Positions 7,921 to 16,959 of a stretch of DNA of 64,000 nt are shown one piece after another. The position numbers and the translations under genes are program-made. The stretch covers positions 1 through 64,000 of the forward strand of contig NZ_JAFMSS010000010.1 in NCBI RefSeq assembly GCF_017916295.1. Direction: 5' to 3'. The notes beneath the pieces were generated by a model, which was not told the DNA's origin, did not search any database, and was given only the letters and a program-made list of their open reading frames with translations. The number at the start of each line of letters is the position of its first letter. Within the stretch, counting starts at the first letter, position 1. The DNA is from Rubellimicrobium arenae (GTDB lineage Bacteria > Pseudomonadota > Alphaproteobacteria > Rhodobacterales > Rhodobacteraceae).

Positions 7921-9426
7921 ATGCTTCTCGAAGCCCGCGGACTGCTCAAGCGTTTTCCCGGCACCGTCGCCCTGGACGGCGTGGGCTTCGGCCTCGCCGC
8001 GGGCGAGGTCCACGCCCTCCTGGGCGAGAACGGGGCCGGCAAGTCCACCCTCATCAAGTGCCTGACCGGCGCCTACCGCCGCGACGGCGGCGAGATCCTC
8101 CTGGACGGCCAGCCCGTCGACCCGCGCAGCACCTTCGAGGCGCAGGAGCTGGGCATCGGCACCGTCTACCAGGAGGTGAACCTCCTGCCGAACCTGACGG
8201 TGGCCGAGAACCTCACCCTGGGCCGCCAGCCCCGCCGCCTGGGCCTCACCAGCCGCCGGGGCATGCGGGCGCTCGCGCGCGAGATGCTGGCGGGCTACGG
8301 CCTGGACATCGACGTGGAGCGCGACCTCGGCGCCTACTCGGTGGCCGTGCAGCAGATCGTCGCCATCGCCCGCGCCGTCCACCTGTCCGGCAAGGTCCTC
8401 ATCCTCGACGAGCCCACGGCGAGCCTCGACGCCCGCGAGGTCGCGATGCTCTTCGAGGTGGTGCGCCGCCTGCGCGACCGGGGCCTGGGCATCGTCTTCG
8501 TGTCGCACTTCCTCGACCAGGTCTTCGCGATCTCGGACCGCATCACGGTGCTGCGGAACGGCCGCCACATCGCCACGACCGAGGCCGCGACCCTCGACCG
8601 CGTCCGCCTGATCAACCTGATGCTGGGCCGCGAGCTCGAGCAGGCGACCACCCATGGCCGGACCGCCCACGACGCGGGCGCCGAGGTGCTGCGCGCCGAA
8701 GGGCTGGGCAAGCGCGGCCGCATCGCGCCCTTCGACCTGTCCGTCCGCGCGGGCGAGGTCATCGGCATGGCGGGCCTCCTCGGCTCGGGCCGGACCGAGA
8801 CCGCCGAGGTCCTGTTCGGCGCCGCGGCCGCCGACAGCGGAACGGTGCGCGACGCCAAGGGGCCGCTCGACGTCTCCACCCCGGCCCGCGCCATCGCCTC
8901 GGGCTTCGGCTTCGCCCCCGAGGACCGCAAGACCGACGGCATCATCGGCGACCTGTCCGTGCGCGAGAACATCGCCCTGGCGCTCCAGGCCCATCGGGGC
9001 TGGGCCCGCCCCATCCCGCGGGCCGAGCAGCGGCGGCTGGCCGAGGACTTCATCCGGCGCCTCGACATCCGCACCCCCGGGCCGGAAAAGCCCGTGGGCC
9101 AGCTGTCGGGCGGGAACCAGCAGAAGGTGATCCTCGCCCGCTGGCTCGCCATGAACCCGCGCTTCCTCATCCTCGACGAACCCACGCGCGGCATCGACGT
9201 CGGCGCTCATGCCGAGGTGCTGCGCCTCATCGAGGAGATGGTGGCGGGCGGCATGTCGCTCCTGGTCATCTCCTCCGAGCTCGAGGAGCTGGTGGCCGTC
9301 TCCGACCGCGTGATCGTCGTCCGCGACCGGAGCCACGTGGCCGAGCTGACGGGCCAGGAGATCACCACCGACGCCATCGTCCGGGCCATCGCCGCGCCCG
9401 GAGCCAACCTGGAGGCCGCCGAATGA
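7921..9426 (+). CDS. ytfR: sugar ABC importer, YtfR-like double ATPase
   Basis: This 501-residue protein fuses two ABC ATPase domains, the usual form in CUT2 sugar importers. The first domain has Walker A GENGAGKST (35-43) and Walker B LILDEPTASLD. The second has a degenerate P-loop LLGSGRTE, a full signature QLSGGNQQKVILARWL and Walker B LILDEPTRGIDVGAHAEV, as in YtfR, RbsA and AraG. The first domain's signature is altered (LGAYSVAVQQIVAIARAV), normal for this family. Its stop overlaps the ytfT start (ATGA). Confidence 0.92.
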   Translation: MLLEARGLLKRFPGTVALDGVGFGLAAGEVHALLGENGAGKSTLIKCLTGAYRRDGGEILLDGQPVDPRSTFEAQELGIGTVYQEVNLLPNLTVAENLTLGRQPRRLGLTSRRGMRALAREMLAGYGLDIDVERDLGAYSVAVQQIVAIARAVHLSGKVLILDEPTASLDAREVAMLFEVVRRLRDRGLGIVFVSHFLDQVFAISDRITVLRNGRHIATTEAATLDRVRLINLMLGRELEQATTHGRTAHDAGAEVLRAEGLGKRGRIAPFDLSVRAGEVIGMAGLLGSGRTETAEVLFGAAAADSGTVRDAKGPLDVSTPARAIASGFGFAPEDRKTDGIIGDLSVRENIALALQAHRGWARPIPRAEQRRLAEDFIRRLDIRTPGPEKPVGQLSGGNQQKVILARWLAMNPRFLILDEPTRGIDVGAHAEVLRLIEEMVAGGMSLLVISSELEELVAVSDRVIVVRDRSHVAELTGQEITTDAIVRAIAAPGANLEAAE

Positions 9427-10457
9427 CCGCCCTCCTGCGCCGCATCGCGCCCCAGCTCCTCACCCTGCTGGCCGTGCTGGTGCTGGTCACCGTCTTCTTC
9501 CCGGGCTTCCTGTCGGTGGGCTTCAGCGGCGACCGCCTGGTCGGCAGCCCCATCGACGTGCTCAAGCGGGGGGCGCCCGTGGCGCTCCTGGCCATCGGCA
9601 TGACGCTCGTGATCGCCACGCGGGGCATCGACCTGTCGGTGGGCGCGGTCATGGCGATCTGCGGGGCGGTGGCGGCGGCCGCGGTCGACCGGGGCTGGGG
9701 CCTCGGCGCCGCGATCCCGCTGGCGCTCGGGGCGGGGCTCCTGTGCGGGCTCTGGAACGGCTTCCTCGTGGCGGTGCTCCGCATCCAGCCCATCGTCGCG
9801 ACGCTGATCCTGATGGTCGCGGGCCGCGGCATCGCCCAGCTCGTCACCGCCGGCCAGATCCTGACCTTCTCCGACGAGGGCTTCGCCTTCCTCGGGTCGG
9901 GCACGTTCCTCGGACTGCCCGTCCCGGCCTGGGCCTGGATCCTTGCCGGGATCGTCGCGGGCCTCGTCGTGCGCCGCACCGCGCTGGGCCTGCTGATCGA
10001 ATCCGTCGGCGTGAACCTCCGCGCGAGCCGCCTGGCCGGGGTCGACAGCACCGTCCTGCTGGTCACGGTCTACATGATCTCCGGCCTTTGCGCGGCCGTC
10101 GCGGGGCTCATCGTCACCGGCGACATCCGCGGCGCGGACGCCAACAACGCCGGCCTCTGGCTCGAGCTCGACGCCATCCTCGCCGTGGCCATCGGGGGGA
10201 CCTCGCTCCTGGGCGGGCGCTTCTCGATCCTGGCCTCGCTGATCGGGGCGATGATCATCCAGTCGATCAACACCGGCATCCTGCTCGCGGGGTTCCCGCC
10301 CGAGTTCAACCTCGTCATCAAGGCCGTGCTCGTGCTGATGATCCTGATGCTCCAGTCGCCGCGCCTGTCGGATGCCGCAAGGGGCCTGGCCACCCGCCGG
10401 CGCCGCACCGACGAGGGCGCCGCCGCGCCCCGCGCCGTGAAGGAGGCGCCCCGATGA
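9423..10457 (+). CDS. ytfT: sugar ABC importer, YtfT-like permease
   Basis: The 344-residue product is a polytopic CUT2-type (RbsC-like) permease. It carries the family signature GMTLVIATRGIDLSVGAVMAI near residue 60 and AVAIGGTSLLGGRFSI near 255. It starts at ATG 9423, overlapping the ytfR stop. The short C-terminal tail is basic and Ala-rich. It is expected to pair with YjfF. Confidence 0.92.
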   Translation: MTALLRRIAPQLLTLLAVLVLVTVFFPGFLSVGFSGDRLVGSPIDVLKRGAPVALLAIGMTLVIATRGIDLSVGAVMAICGAVAAAAVDRGWGLGAAIPLALGAGLLCGLWNGFLVAVLRIQPIVATLILMVAGRGIAQLVTAGQILTFSDEGFAFLGSGTFLGLPVPAWAWILAGIVAGLVVRRTALGLLIESVGVNLRASRLAGVDSTVLLVTVYMISGLCAAVAGLIVTGDIRGADANNAGLWLELDAILAVAIGGTSLLGGRFSILASLIGAMIIQSINTGILLAGFPPEFNLVIKAVLVLMILMLQSPRLSDAARGLATRRRRTDEGAAAPRAVKEAPR

Positions 10458-11419
10458 ACCTCCGCCGCCTGCCGCTCTATGCCACGATCGCCATCTTCGT
10501 GGCGGCCTACCTGCTCTGCTGGCTGCAGTTCCCCAACATCCTGTCCACGCGGGTCGCGGGCAACCTGCTCACCGACAACGCCTATCTCGGCATCGCGGCG
10601 GTCGGCATGACGATCGTCATCCTGTCCGGCGGGATCGACCTGTCCGTAGGGTCGGTGATCGCCTTCGCGGGCGTGTTCATCGCCGTCATGCTGCGGGACA
10701 CGGGGCTGCATCCCCTGGCCGTCTTCGCGCTGCTCCTGATCCTCACCACGGCCTTCGGGGCGGCGCAGGGCGCGCTGATCCACGCGCTGGCCATGCCCGC
10801 CTTCATCGTGACCCTGGCGGGCATGTTCCTGGCGCGGGGGATCGCCTATCTCCTGACGCTCGATTCCATCCCCATCGACCATCCGTTCTTCGAATCGTTG
10901 CAGAAGGCCTACTGGCTCATGCCCGGCAAGGGGCGCCTCACCCTTCTGGGCGTCCTGATGCTGCTGTCGGTGCTGGGCGGGATGCTGCTCGCGCACCGGA
11001 CGCGGTTCGGCACCAACGTCTTCGCCATCGGCGGGGGCGAAGGGACGGCCCGCATGATGGGGGTGCCCATCGGGCGGACCACCATCCTGATCTACGCCTT
11101 CTCGGGCTTCATGGCGGGCCTCGCGGGGATCGTCTTCGCCATCTACACGGCCGCGGGCTATCCGCTGGCCACCGTGGGGGTGGAGCTCAACGCCATCGCC
11201 GCCGTGGTCATCGGCGGCACGCTCCTGTCGGGCGGCAGCGGCACCGTCCTCGGCACGCTGTTCGGCGTCCTCACCATGGGGCTGATCCAGACCTACATCG
11301 TCTTCGACGGCACCCTCTCGAGCTGGTGGACCAAGATCGTCATCGGCCTCCTGCTGTTCCTCTTCATCGTCCTGCAGAAGGGCCTGCTGAAGGTCGGCCT
11401 GTCGCGGCGGACGGCATGA
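10454..11419 (+). CDS. yjfF: sugar ABC importer, YjfF-like permease
   Basis: This 321-residue CUT2 permease contains GMTIVILSGGIDLSVGSVIAF around residue 50 and AAVVIGGTLLSGGSGTV around 255, both typical of YjfF. It overlaps ytfT by four bases and overlaps the downstream regulator start by four bases (11416-11419). Two different permeases in one operon is the normal arrangement for the galactofuranose-type importer. Confidence 0.92.
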   Translation: MNLRRLPLYATIAIFVAAYLLCWLQFPNILSTRVAGNLLTDNAYLGIAAVGMTIVILSGGIDLSVGSVIAFAGVFIAVMLRDTGLHPLAVFALLLILTTAFGAAQGALIHALAMPAFIVTLAGMFLARGIAYLLTLDSIPIDHPFFESLQKAYWLMPGKGRLTLLGVLMLLSVLGGMLLAHRTRFGTNVFAIGGGEGTARMMGVPIGRTTILIYAFSGFMAGLAGIVFAIYTAAGYPLATVGVELNAIAAVVIGGTLLSGGSGTVLGTLFGVLTMGLIQTYIVFDGTLSSWWTKIVIGLLLFLFIVLQKGLLKVGLSRRTA

Positions 11420-12150
11420 ACGGCATGTCGGACCTTCTCCGGGGCGCGCTCAACGCCGGGGTCACGCGCAACAGCCACGCCCAGGTGGTGGATGGCCTCG
11501 GGGCCGCGATCATCCAGGGCCGCCACGCCGAAGGCTCGGTCCTGCCGCGGGACGATGACCTGGCCCAGCGATTCGGCGTGTCCCGCACGGTCCTGCGCGA
11601 GGCCATGAAGACGCTGACGGCCAAGGGCCTGCTGGTCGCCCGCAGCCGGGTGGGCACCAAGGTCCGGCCCCGCGACGACTGGAACATGTTCGACGCGGAC
11701 GTCCTGCGCTGGCACATGGAGGGCGGGACGGGACGGGCCTTCTTCGACGACCTGTCCGAGATGCGCCTTGCCATCGAACCCTTCGCCGCGGGCCTTGCCG
11801 CCACCCGCGCCGACGCCGACGCCATCGCCGCGATGCGCCGGACCCTGGACCTGATGGCGGAGGCGCCGGACCGCAGGTCCTTTGCCGCGGCCGACTTCAT
11901 GCTGCACCGCCAGGTCGCCAAGGCCTCGGGCAACCTGTTCATGAACTCGGTCAGCGCGCTGATCGAGGCGGCCCTCCTGTCGTCCTTCTGGCTCAGCTCC
12001 CCCGCCGAGAACCCGATCGTCCAGTCCGAGGTCACCGCGGACCACGCCCGGATCGTCGAGGCCATCGCCGCCCGCGACGTGCCCGCCGCCGAGGCGGCGA
12101 TGCGGCAGGTCATCGTGGTGGGCCGGGACCGGATCTCCCGCGCGCTCTGA
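11416..12150 (+). CDS. FadR-subfamily GntR transcriptional regulator
   Basis: The 244-residue product has an N-terminal winged helix (about residues 15-85) with the GntR signature LPRDDDLAQRFGVSRTVLREAMKTL, then an all-helical FCD ligand domain with FMLHRQVAKASGN and a metal-ligand-like HARIVEAI near the C-terminus. The position as last gene of the ytf importer, overlapping yjfF by 4 bases, suggests that it controls that operon, probably as a sugar-responsive repressor. The inverted repeat at 6739-6751 is a candidate site. Confidence 0.9.
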   Translation: MNGMSDLLRGALNAGVTRNSHAQVVDGLGAAIIQGRHAEGSVLPRDDDLAQRFGVSRTVLREAMKTLTAKGLLVARSRVGTKVRPRDDWNMFDADVLRWHMEGGTGRAFFDDLSEMRLAIEPFAAGLAATRADADAIAAMRRTLDLMAEAPDRRSFAAADFMLHRQVAKASGNLFMNSVSALIEAALLSSFWLSSPAENPIVQSEVTADHARIVEAIAARDVPAAEAAMRQVIVVGRDRISRAL

Positions 12151-12165
12151 TCCGGCCGGAACGGC

Positions 12166-12978
12166 TCAGCCCCGTCCGGCCGACAGGTCGGCGGCCATGA
12201 CCTTCAGGGTTTCTTCCCGGATCTCGGCCAGGATCTCGCGCTTGAGCGCCATGAAGCGCGGCTCGGTCACGAGATCGAAGGCCCGGGGACGCGGCAGGTC
12301 CACGGCGATGTCGCGCTTCACGCGGCCCGGGCGGCTGGCCAGGATGATGACCCGGTCGGCCAGGAAGATCGCCTCGTCCACGTCATGCGTGACGAAGAGC
12401 ACGGTGACCCTGTGCTCCTCCCAGACCTTGAGCAGGAGCTCCTGCATCATGCCCCGCGTCTGCGCGTCCAGGGCGCCGAAGGGCTCGTCCATGAGCAGGA
12501 TCGACGGCCGGTAGACCAGCGCCCGCGCGATGGCCACGCGCTGCCTCATCCCACCCGACAGCTGCTTGGGATAGGCGTTCTCGAAGCCGCGGAGCCCCAC
12601 GGCCTCGATGAAGTGGCCGACCAGCGCCTCCTTCTCGGACCGGGGCAGCGCGCTTTTCTCGAGGGCGAAGCGGATGTTGCCGCTGACCGTCATCCATTCG
12701 AACAGCGTGTAGCTCTGGAACACGAAGCCCCGGTCGCGGCCGGGGCCGGTGACCGGCGCGCCGTCGATCAGGATGCGCCCCCCGCTCGGCCGGTCCAGCC
12801 CGCCCACCATGTTGAGGAGCGTGGACTTCCCGCAGCCGGACGTGCCGACGATGGACACGAACTGCTGCGCGGGGATCGACAGGTCGATCCTCTCGATGGC
12901 GGTGAGGGCGGCGCCATCGACCTCGAAGGTCTTGCGCAGGCCGGAGATGACGACCTTGGCCCGGGGATCCGTGGTCAT
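12166..12978 (-). CDS. sulfonate/nitrate-type ABC importer, ATP-binding protein
   Basis: The 270-residue product is an ATPase of the SsuB/TauB/NrtD group: Walker A GTSGCGKST (45-53), signature LSGGMRQRVAIARAL, Walker B LLMDEPFGALD, and VTHDVDEAIFLADRV. The start ATG 12978 overlaps the permease stop by four bases. It is the last gene of the long minus-strand operon that also encodes a dimethylformamidase relative, so an amide or amine may be the cargo in place of a sulfonate. The cargo is an inference. Confidence 0.9.
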   Translation of the reverse strand: MTTDPRAKVVISGLRKTFEVDGAALTAIERIDLSIPAQQFVSIVGTSGCGKSTLLNMVGGLDRPSGGRILIDGAPVTGPGRDRGFVFQSYTLFEWMTVSGNIRFALEKSALPRSEKEALVGHFIEAVGLRGFENAYPKQLSGGMRQRVAIARALVYRPSILLMDEPFGALDAQTRGMMQELLLKVWEEHRVTVLFVTHDVDEAIFLADRVIILASRPGRVKRDIAVDLPRPRAFDLVTEPRFMALKREILAEIREETLKVMAADLSAGRG

Positions 12979-13826
12979 CCGCGCACCGGCGCGTTCCAGC
13001 GGAAGAGCCTGCGGCCCGCCCGCTTGAAGGCCCAGTCGGTCACCAGGCCCAGGAAGCCGATGAACAGGGTGCCCCAGACGATCGTGTCGGTAGCGAGGTA
13101 GCGCTGCGCGTCCATGATGCGCCGACCCAGCCCTTCGTTCGCGGCGACGAGCTCGGCCACCACCAGATAGGTCCAGGTCCAGCCCACGGTGATGCGGAGC
13201 GTGTCCCAGATCCCCGGCGACGCGGCGGGCAGGATGATCCTCCGCAGGATCTCCCGGTCCGAGAAGCCGAGCGTCTGGCCCGCCCGGATCAGGCTCAGGT
13301 CGATGTTCTTCACGTTGTCCATGATCATGAGCGTCTGCTGAAAGAACGTGCCCAGGAACAGGATCACGATCTTCTGCATGTCCCCGATCCCGGCCCACAG
13401 GATGGTCAGCGGGATCAGCGCGACGATGGGCATGTAGCGCACCACCGAGATGAAGGGTTCGAGAGCGCCCTCGATCAGGCGGTAGTTGCCCATGAGGATG
13501 CCGACCGGCACCGCGACGACGGTCGCCGCCAGCCACCCGATCATGATCCGGTAGACGCTGACCGCCGCGTCCTGGAGGAGGATGCCCTCGCTCGCCTGGC
13601 GCCAGCCTTCGGCCAGCACCGCGCCGGGCGACGGAAGGAAGAGCGGCCGCACGAGGCCCAGCGCCGTCACCCCCCACCAGAGCGCGAGCAGCGCCAGCGG
13701 CACCACTACGCCCGCCGCCGTGAAGACGTGGCGCGGGATCTCCTGCCGGAGGCGCAGCAGGTCGCGGCGACCGGGCGGCCGGGCCTCCGCCGCGCCCTGG
13801 GGCGGGACGGAGGGGTCGAGGCTCAT
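12975..13826 (-). CDS. sulfonate/nitrate-type ABC importer, permease
   Basis: This 283-residue permease has about six transmembrane helices and the SsuC/TauC coupling motif, seen as AGQTLGFSDREILRRIILPAASPGIWDTLRI near residue 180. A long polar N-terminus (about 35 residues) precedes the first helix. It overlaps the binding-protein gene upstream and the ATPase gene downstream by four bases each. Confidence 0.9.
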   Translation of the reverse strand: MSLDPSVPPQGAAEARPPGRRDLLRLRQEIPRHVFTAAGVVVPLALLALWWGVTALGLVRPLFLPSPGAVLAEGWRQASEGILLQDAAVSVYRIMIGWLAATVVAVPVGILMGNYRLIEGALEPFISVVRYMPIVALIPLTILWAGIGDMQKIVILFLGTFFQQTLMIMDNVKNIDLSLIRAGQTLGFSDREILRRIILPAASPGIWDTLRITVGWTWTYLVVAELVAANEGLGRRIMDAQRYLATDTIVWGTLFIGFLGLVTDWAFKRAGRRLFRWNAPVRG

Positions 13827-14782
13827 TGTCCCGCCACGGCGTTCAGGCCGTCGAGCGACATGATCTGGTCGGCCGTCGGCACCTGCCTCACCTCGTCGGG
13901 GTTGGTGGCCTGCATGACGGTGCCGATCTGGGTGACGGTCTCCTGGAACTGGCCCGTCAGGGCGTCCCGGTTCTCGGCGACGCTGTACAGGCGGACGCCG
14001 GCGAAGGCCGGGGCGAACTCCTCCATGGGGCTGCCCACCGCCTCGGCGATGATGGCGCTGCCCTCCTCGGGGTTCTCGCGGATGAAGGCGACGGCATCGT
14101 CCCAGGCGCGGATCAGGCCCTGCACCTCCTCGGGATGGGCGTCGATCCAGGTTCCGGTCGCGACCATCATGTCGCTGATGAGGCCCGGCTCCTCGGCGGC
14201 GGTGTAGATGACCTTATGGCCCTCGCCCTGCGACAGCGCCGCCGAGATGTAGGGCTCGTAGGTCACGGCCGCGTCCACCTGACCCGAGATCAGCGCGAGC
14301 CCGGCCTCGGAGGCCCCCATGGGCACGTGCTGGATGTCGGCGAGGCTCATCCCCGCCTCCTTCAGGGCATAGTTGATGAGCAGGTCGCTGGTCGTCCCGC
14401 TCTCGAAGGCGACGGTCCGCCCCTTGAGGTCCGCGATCCCGCCCACGTCCGCGCCGGCCAGCACGGCGTCGGCCTCGTTCGAGACGTCGAGGATCAGGAA
14501 CCCCTTCACGTCGAGGCCCTGGTTGAAATAGGTGATCACGCTGTTGGTGGCCGCCACGCTGACATCCAGGCTTTCGCTTGCCAGGGCGGCGGTCATGTCC
14601 TGGTCCCAGTTGAAGGTGGTCAGCTCCACCTCGAGCCCTTCCTGCTGGAAGAAGCCCTTCTCGGCCGCGACCCAGAGCGGCCCGTAGCCCAGCCAGGGCT
14701 GGAGCCCCATGCGGATCGGCTCGGCCTGCGCGGCGGCGGCCAGGGCCAGCGTCGCGGCGGACAGCAGAAGGGTTCGGGTCAT
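13823..14782 (-). CDS. SsuA/THI5-like ABC substrate-binding protein
   Basis: The 319-residue product has a signal peptide (residues 1-20, ending AAQA) and the NMT1/SsuA-like fold, with RMGLQPWLGYGPLWVAAEKGFF at the mature N-terminus and VAFESGTTSDLLINYAL near residue 130. This family binds taurine, alkanesulfonates, nitrate, pyrimidine precursors and similar small compounds. Here it directly follows the dimethylformamidase-like gene with a 4-base overlap, so its ligand is probably the amide or a product handled by that enzyme (inference). Confidence 0.88.
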   Translation of the reverse strand: MTRTLLLSAATLALAAAAQAEPIRMGLQPWLGYGPLWVAAEKGFFQQEGLEVELTTFNWDQDMTAALASESLDVSVAATNSVITYFNQGLDVKGFLILDVSNEADAVLAGADVGGIADLKGRTVAFESGTTSDLLINYALKEAGMSLADIQHVPMGASEAGLALISGQVDAAVTYEPYISAALSQGEGHKVIYTAAEEPGLISDMMVATGTWIDAHPEEVQGLIRAWDDAVAFIRENPEEGSAIIAEAVGSPMEEFAPAFAGVRLYSVAENRDALTGQFQETVTQIGTVMQATNPDEVRQVPTADQIMSLDGLNAVAGQ

Positions 14783-16866
14783 CGGTGGTCTCCTTCTTGG
14801 TTGGCCTGCTGCGGGGGCGTCCCCGTGCCCCCCGTGGCGGTGGCCCGGGCCAGCAGGTTCAACGTGATGCGCCCCACGTCATTCATTTCGCCGGGGGAAG
14901 GCAAGGCCCCGCACCAGGCGACCGAACTGGCCGAGAACACCATCCCGCCGCCCGGCAGGTGGCGAAGCGTCATCTCGGCCCCCCGCCGCGCCTGCGCCTC
15001 GGGCTCTCCGCCGGGATACCAGCGGGTCGGGTCGGGAACGTAGCCCGGAGGGAAGGCCTCGGCCCGGGCCAGGACCACGGTGTCGGGATGGGTGCCCAGA
15101 TGCGGATCCGTCGCGTCGACCTCGTAGCCGGCCGCGCCGCCCAGCACGGTCCCGGTCTCGCCGAAGACCTCGCCCGGCACGCCCTCGAAGACCCAGGCGC
15201 AGGACGGATCCCGGCTGCCCCCGGTGCGGCGGAAGGGGCGCGCGCCGTCGAAGCCCATGAGGGAGATGGCCCCGCCGATCAGCGAGAACTCCCCCCGGCC
15301 CCGGTTGCGGAGGAATCCCCCGGGCTCGTTGGTGATGGCGAGCGCCTGCTCGGCCACCGGCCCGTCCCAGGTCCGCCCCGCTTCCATCGGCCCGCGGCGC
15401 AGCTCCATCAGGTCGCCGTGGAACGCCACGGTCGCGGCAAAGCCGTTGCCGCCCAGGTAAAGGAGCGTCCCGCCCCCGGCCGCGAAGCCCCGGAGCGCGT
15501 CCTCCATCTCCACCGACATGTATTCCGGGTGGCTGCCGGTCAGGACGGCGCGATAGGGGCGCAGGGCCTCGACCCCCTCGTGGTGGAGGTCGTGGTCGGT
15601 GACGAGGTCGAAGGCGATCCCCTGCGCGTGGCAGAAGCGCAGCAGCCTCAGGTCCACCGGAAGGTTGTGGCCGCAACCGCAGAGCGGGTAGCTGTAGTCC
15701 TCGCGCAGCGTCGGCATCGGCTTGAGGCAGGAGGTGATCGACACCCCGCTCAGGTCCGAATGGTGGTCATAAAGCGAGCGCAGGTCGTTGTCCTGCGCGA
15801 ACTCATGCGCCCGGTCGGTGCCGACCCAGGGAAACAGGTGCTGCGGCAGGAACTCGTTGGCGTAGGCCAGGTAGGTCGCCGTGGGGACCAGGAACACGAC
15901 CGGCGCGTCCGGCGTCCGGCCCCGGACAAAGAACGGGATGCGCTCCACCTGCGCCCCGGCCGCGACCTCGATGGCATAGATGCCCGGCCCGGCCTCCGGC
16001 GGCACCGCGACCAGGTGCGTGGCGGGCCAGTCCACCGCCCCCATGTCCGTGTCGTGGCAGTGGATGGCGTCGTAATGGTCGGGCACCAGCCGGGGCTCGA
16101 AGCTCGACCCGTCCCAGCGCGGCGAGCGGAGGCAGAAGGTCGGCAGGTTGACCACGGCCATCTCCAGCGCCTCGGGGCCGTCCGACAGGAGGACCGGCGT
16201 CCCGGGGAGCCGCGCCGGAAAGCGCCATGCGATCCGGCGGCCGCCCAGGCGAAGCTCGGGCCGGGCGAACCTCGCGTTGGCCGAAGGCTCCCGTTCGTCC
16301 CCGCCCCAGCCCAGCATCAGCGGCCCCGGCAGGTCCGGCCAGGCCAGGTCCGGCCGGTCGAGCCGCCAGTCCAGCGGCGACAGCGCGTCCCCTCCTTGGC
16401 AGGCGAGCGCCGTCCCGCCGCCCCGGCTCTCGATCCGCAGCGCCATCCACCGCTGGGCGGGGACGGCGAGGTCCCCGACCGTGCCGTGCCCGTCCAGGAG
16501 GAACAGGAGCCGCTCCCCCTCCACCTCGACGCGGACCGGCCCAGCCCGCAGGAGCGTCCGGCGCGACGGATTGCGGGTCAGCAGCACCTCGACCGCGACC
16601 CCCTCGACCGGGCCGATCCGGGCGATGTCCTCGGCCGCCACCACGAGGCGCGAGCCCCGGTCGAAGGCCTGCGGAGCCGGGGACGCCACGGGCCTGACGG
16701 GCCAGGGGACCGGCACGGCCTCCGGCGTGTCGATGCGCACCGCGCGCACCCGGTCCACCGGGTCCGGGCAGGACAGGTGAAGGGCCACCTCCTGGCCGGC
16801 GCGCACCGACCAGGGGCTGACGAAGCCCGCGACGGCGAGGGCCCGGTGATCGACCATCCGCTTCAT
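14779..16866 (-). CDS. dimethylformamidase large-subunit family protein
   Basis: The 695-residue product resembles the large (beta) subunit of N,N-dimethylformamidase, an iron amidohydrolase that yields dimethylamine and formate. Recognisable parts are an N-terminal beta-rich lectin-like region, the stretch VVFLVPTATYLAYANEF, the segment PLCGCGHNLPVDLRLLRFC, the GSHPEYMSVEMEDALRGFAAGGGTLLYLGGNG block (Tyr449 within HPEYMS) and a C-terminal region with SSVAWCGALP. I chose ATG 16866; a GTG 13 codons upstream is possible. It is slightly shorter than characterised large subunits, and the small alpha subunit is not encoded nearby. Function on dimethylformamide itself is uncertain: relatives may act on other amides. 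Confidence 0.75.
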   Translation of the reverse strand: MKRMVDHRALAVAGFVSPWSVRAGQEVALHLSCPDPVDRVRAVRIDTPEAVPVPWPVRPVASPAPQAFDRGSRLVVAAEDIARIGPVEGVAVEVLLTRNPSRRTLLRAGPVRVEVEGERLLFLLDGHGTVGDLAVPAQRWMALRIESRGGGTALACQGGDALSPLDWRLDRPDLAWPDLPGPLMLGWGGDEREPSANARFARPELRLGGRRIAWRFPARLPGTPVLLSDGPEALEMAVVNLPTFCLRSPRWDGSSFEPRLVPDHYDAIHCHDTDMGAVDWPATHLVAVPPEAGPGIYAIEVAAGAQVERIPFFVRGRTPDAPVVFLVPTATYLAYANEFLPQHLFPWVGTDRAHEFAQDNDLRSLYDHHSDLSGVSITSCLKPMPTLREDYSYPLCGCGHNLPVDLRLLRFCHAQGIAFDLVTDHDLHHEGVEALRPYRAVLTGSHPEYMSVEMEDALRGFAAGGGTLLYLGGNGFAATVAFHGDLMELRRGPMEAGRTWDGPVAEQALAITNEPGGFLRNRGRGEFSLIGGAISLMGFDGARPFRRTGGSRDPSCAWVFEGVPGEVFGETGTVLGGAAGYEVDATDPHLGTHPDTVVLARAEAFPPGYVPDPTRWYPGGEPEAQARRGAEMTLRHLPGGGMVFSASSVAWCGALPSPGEMNDVGRITLNLLARATATGGTGTPPQQANQEGDHR

Positions 16867-16959
16867 GCTCTCTGCCCTGGGCTGTTGTCCGGGACTGTTG
16901 GCCACGGCCAGGCCGCCGATGCAACCCGGTCCTCCAAGGGGGGGCCGGGAGCCGCGGCG

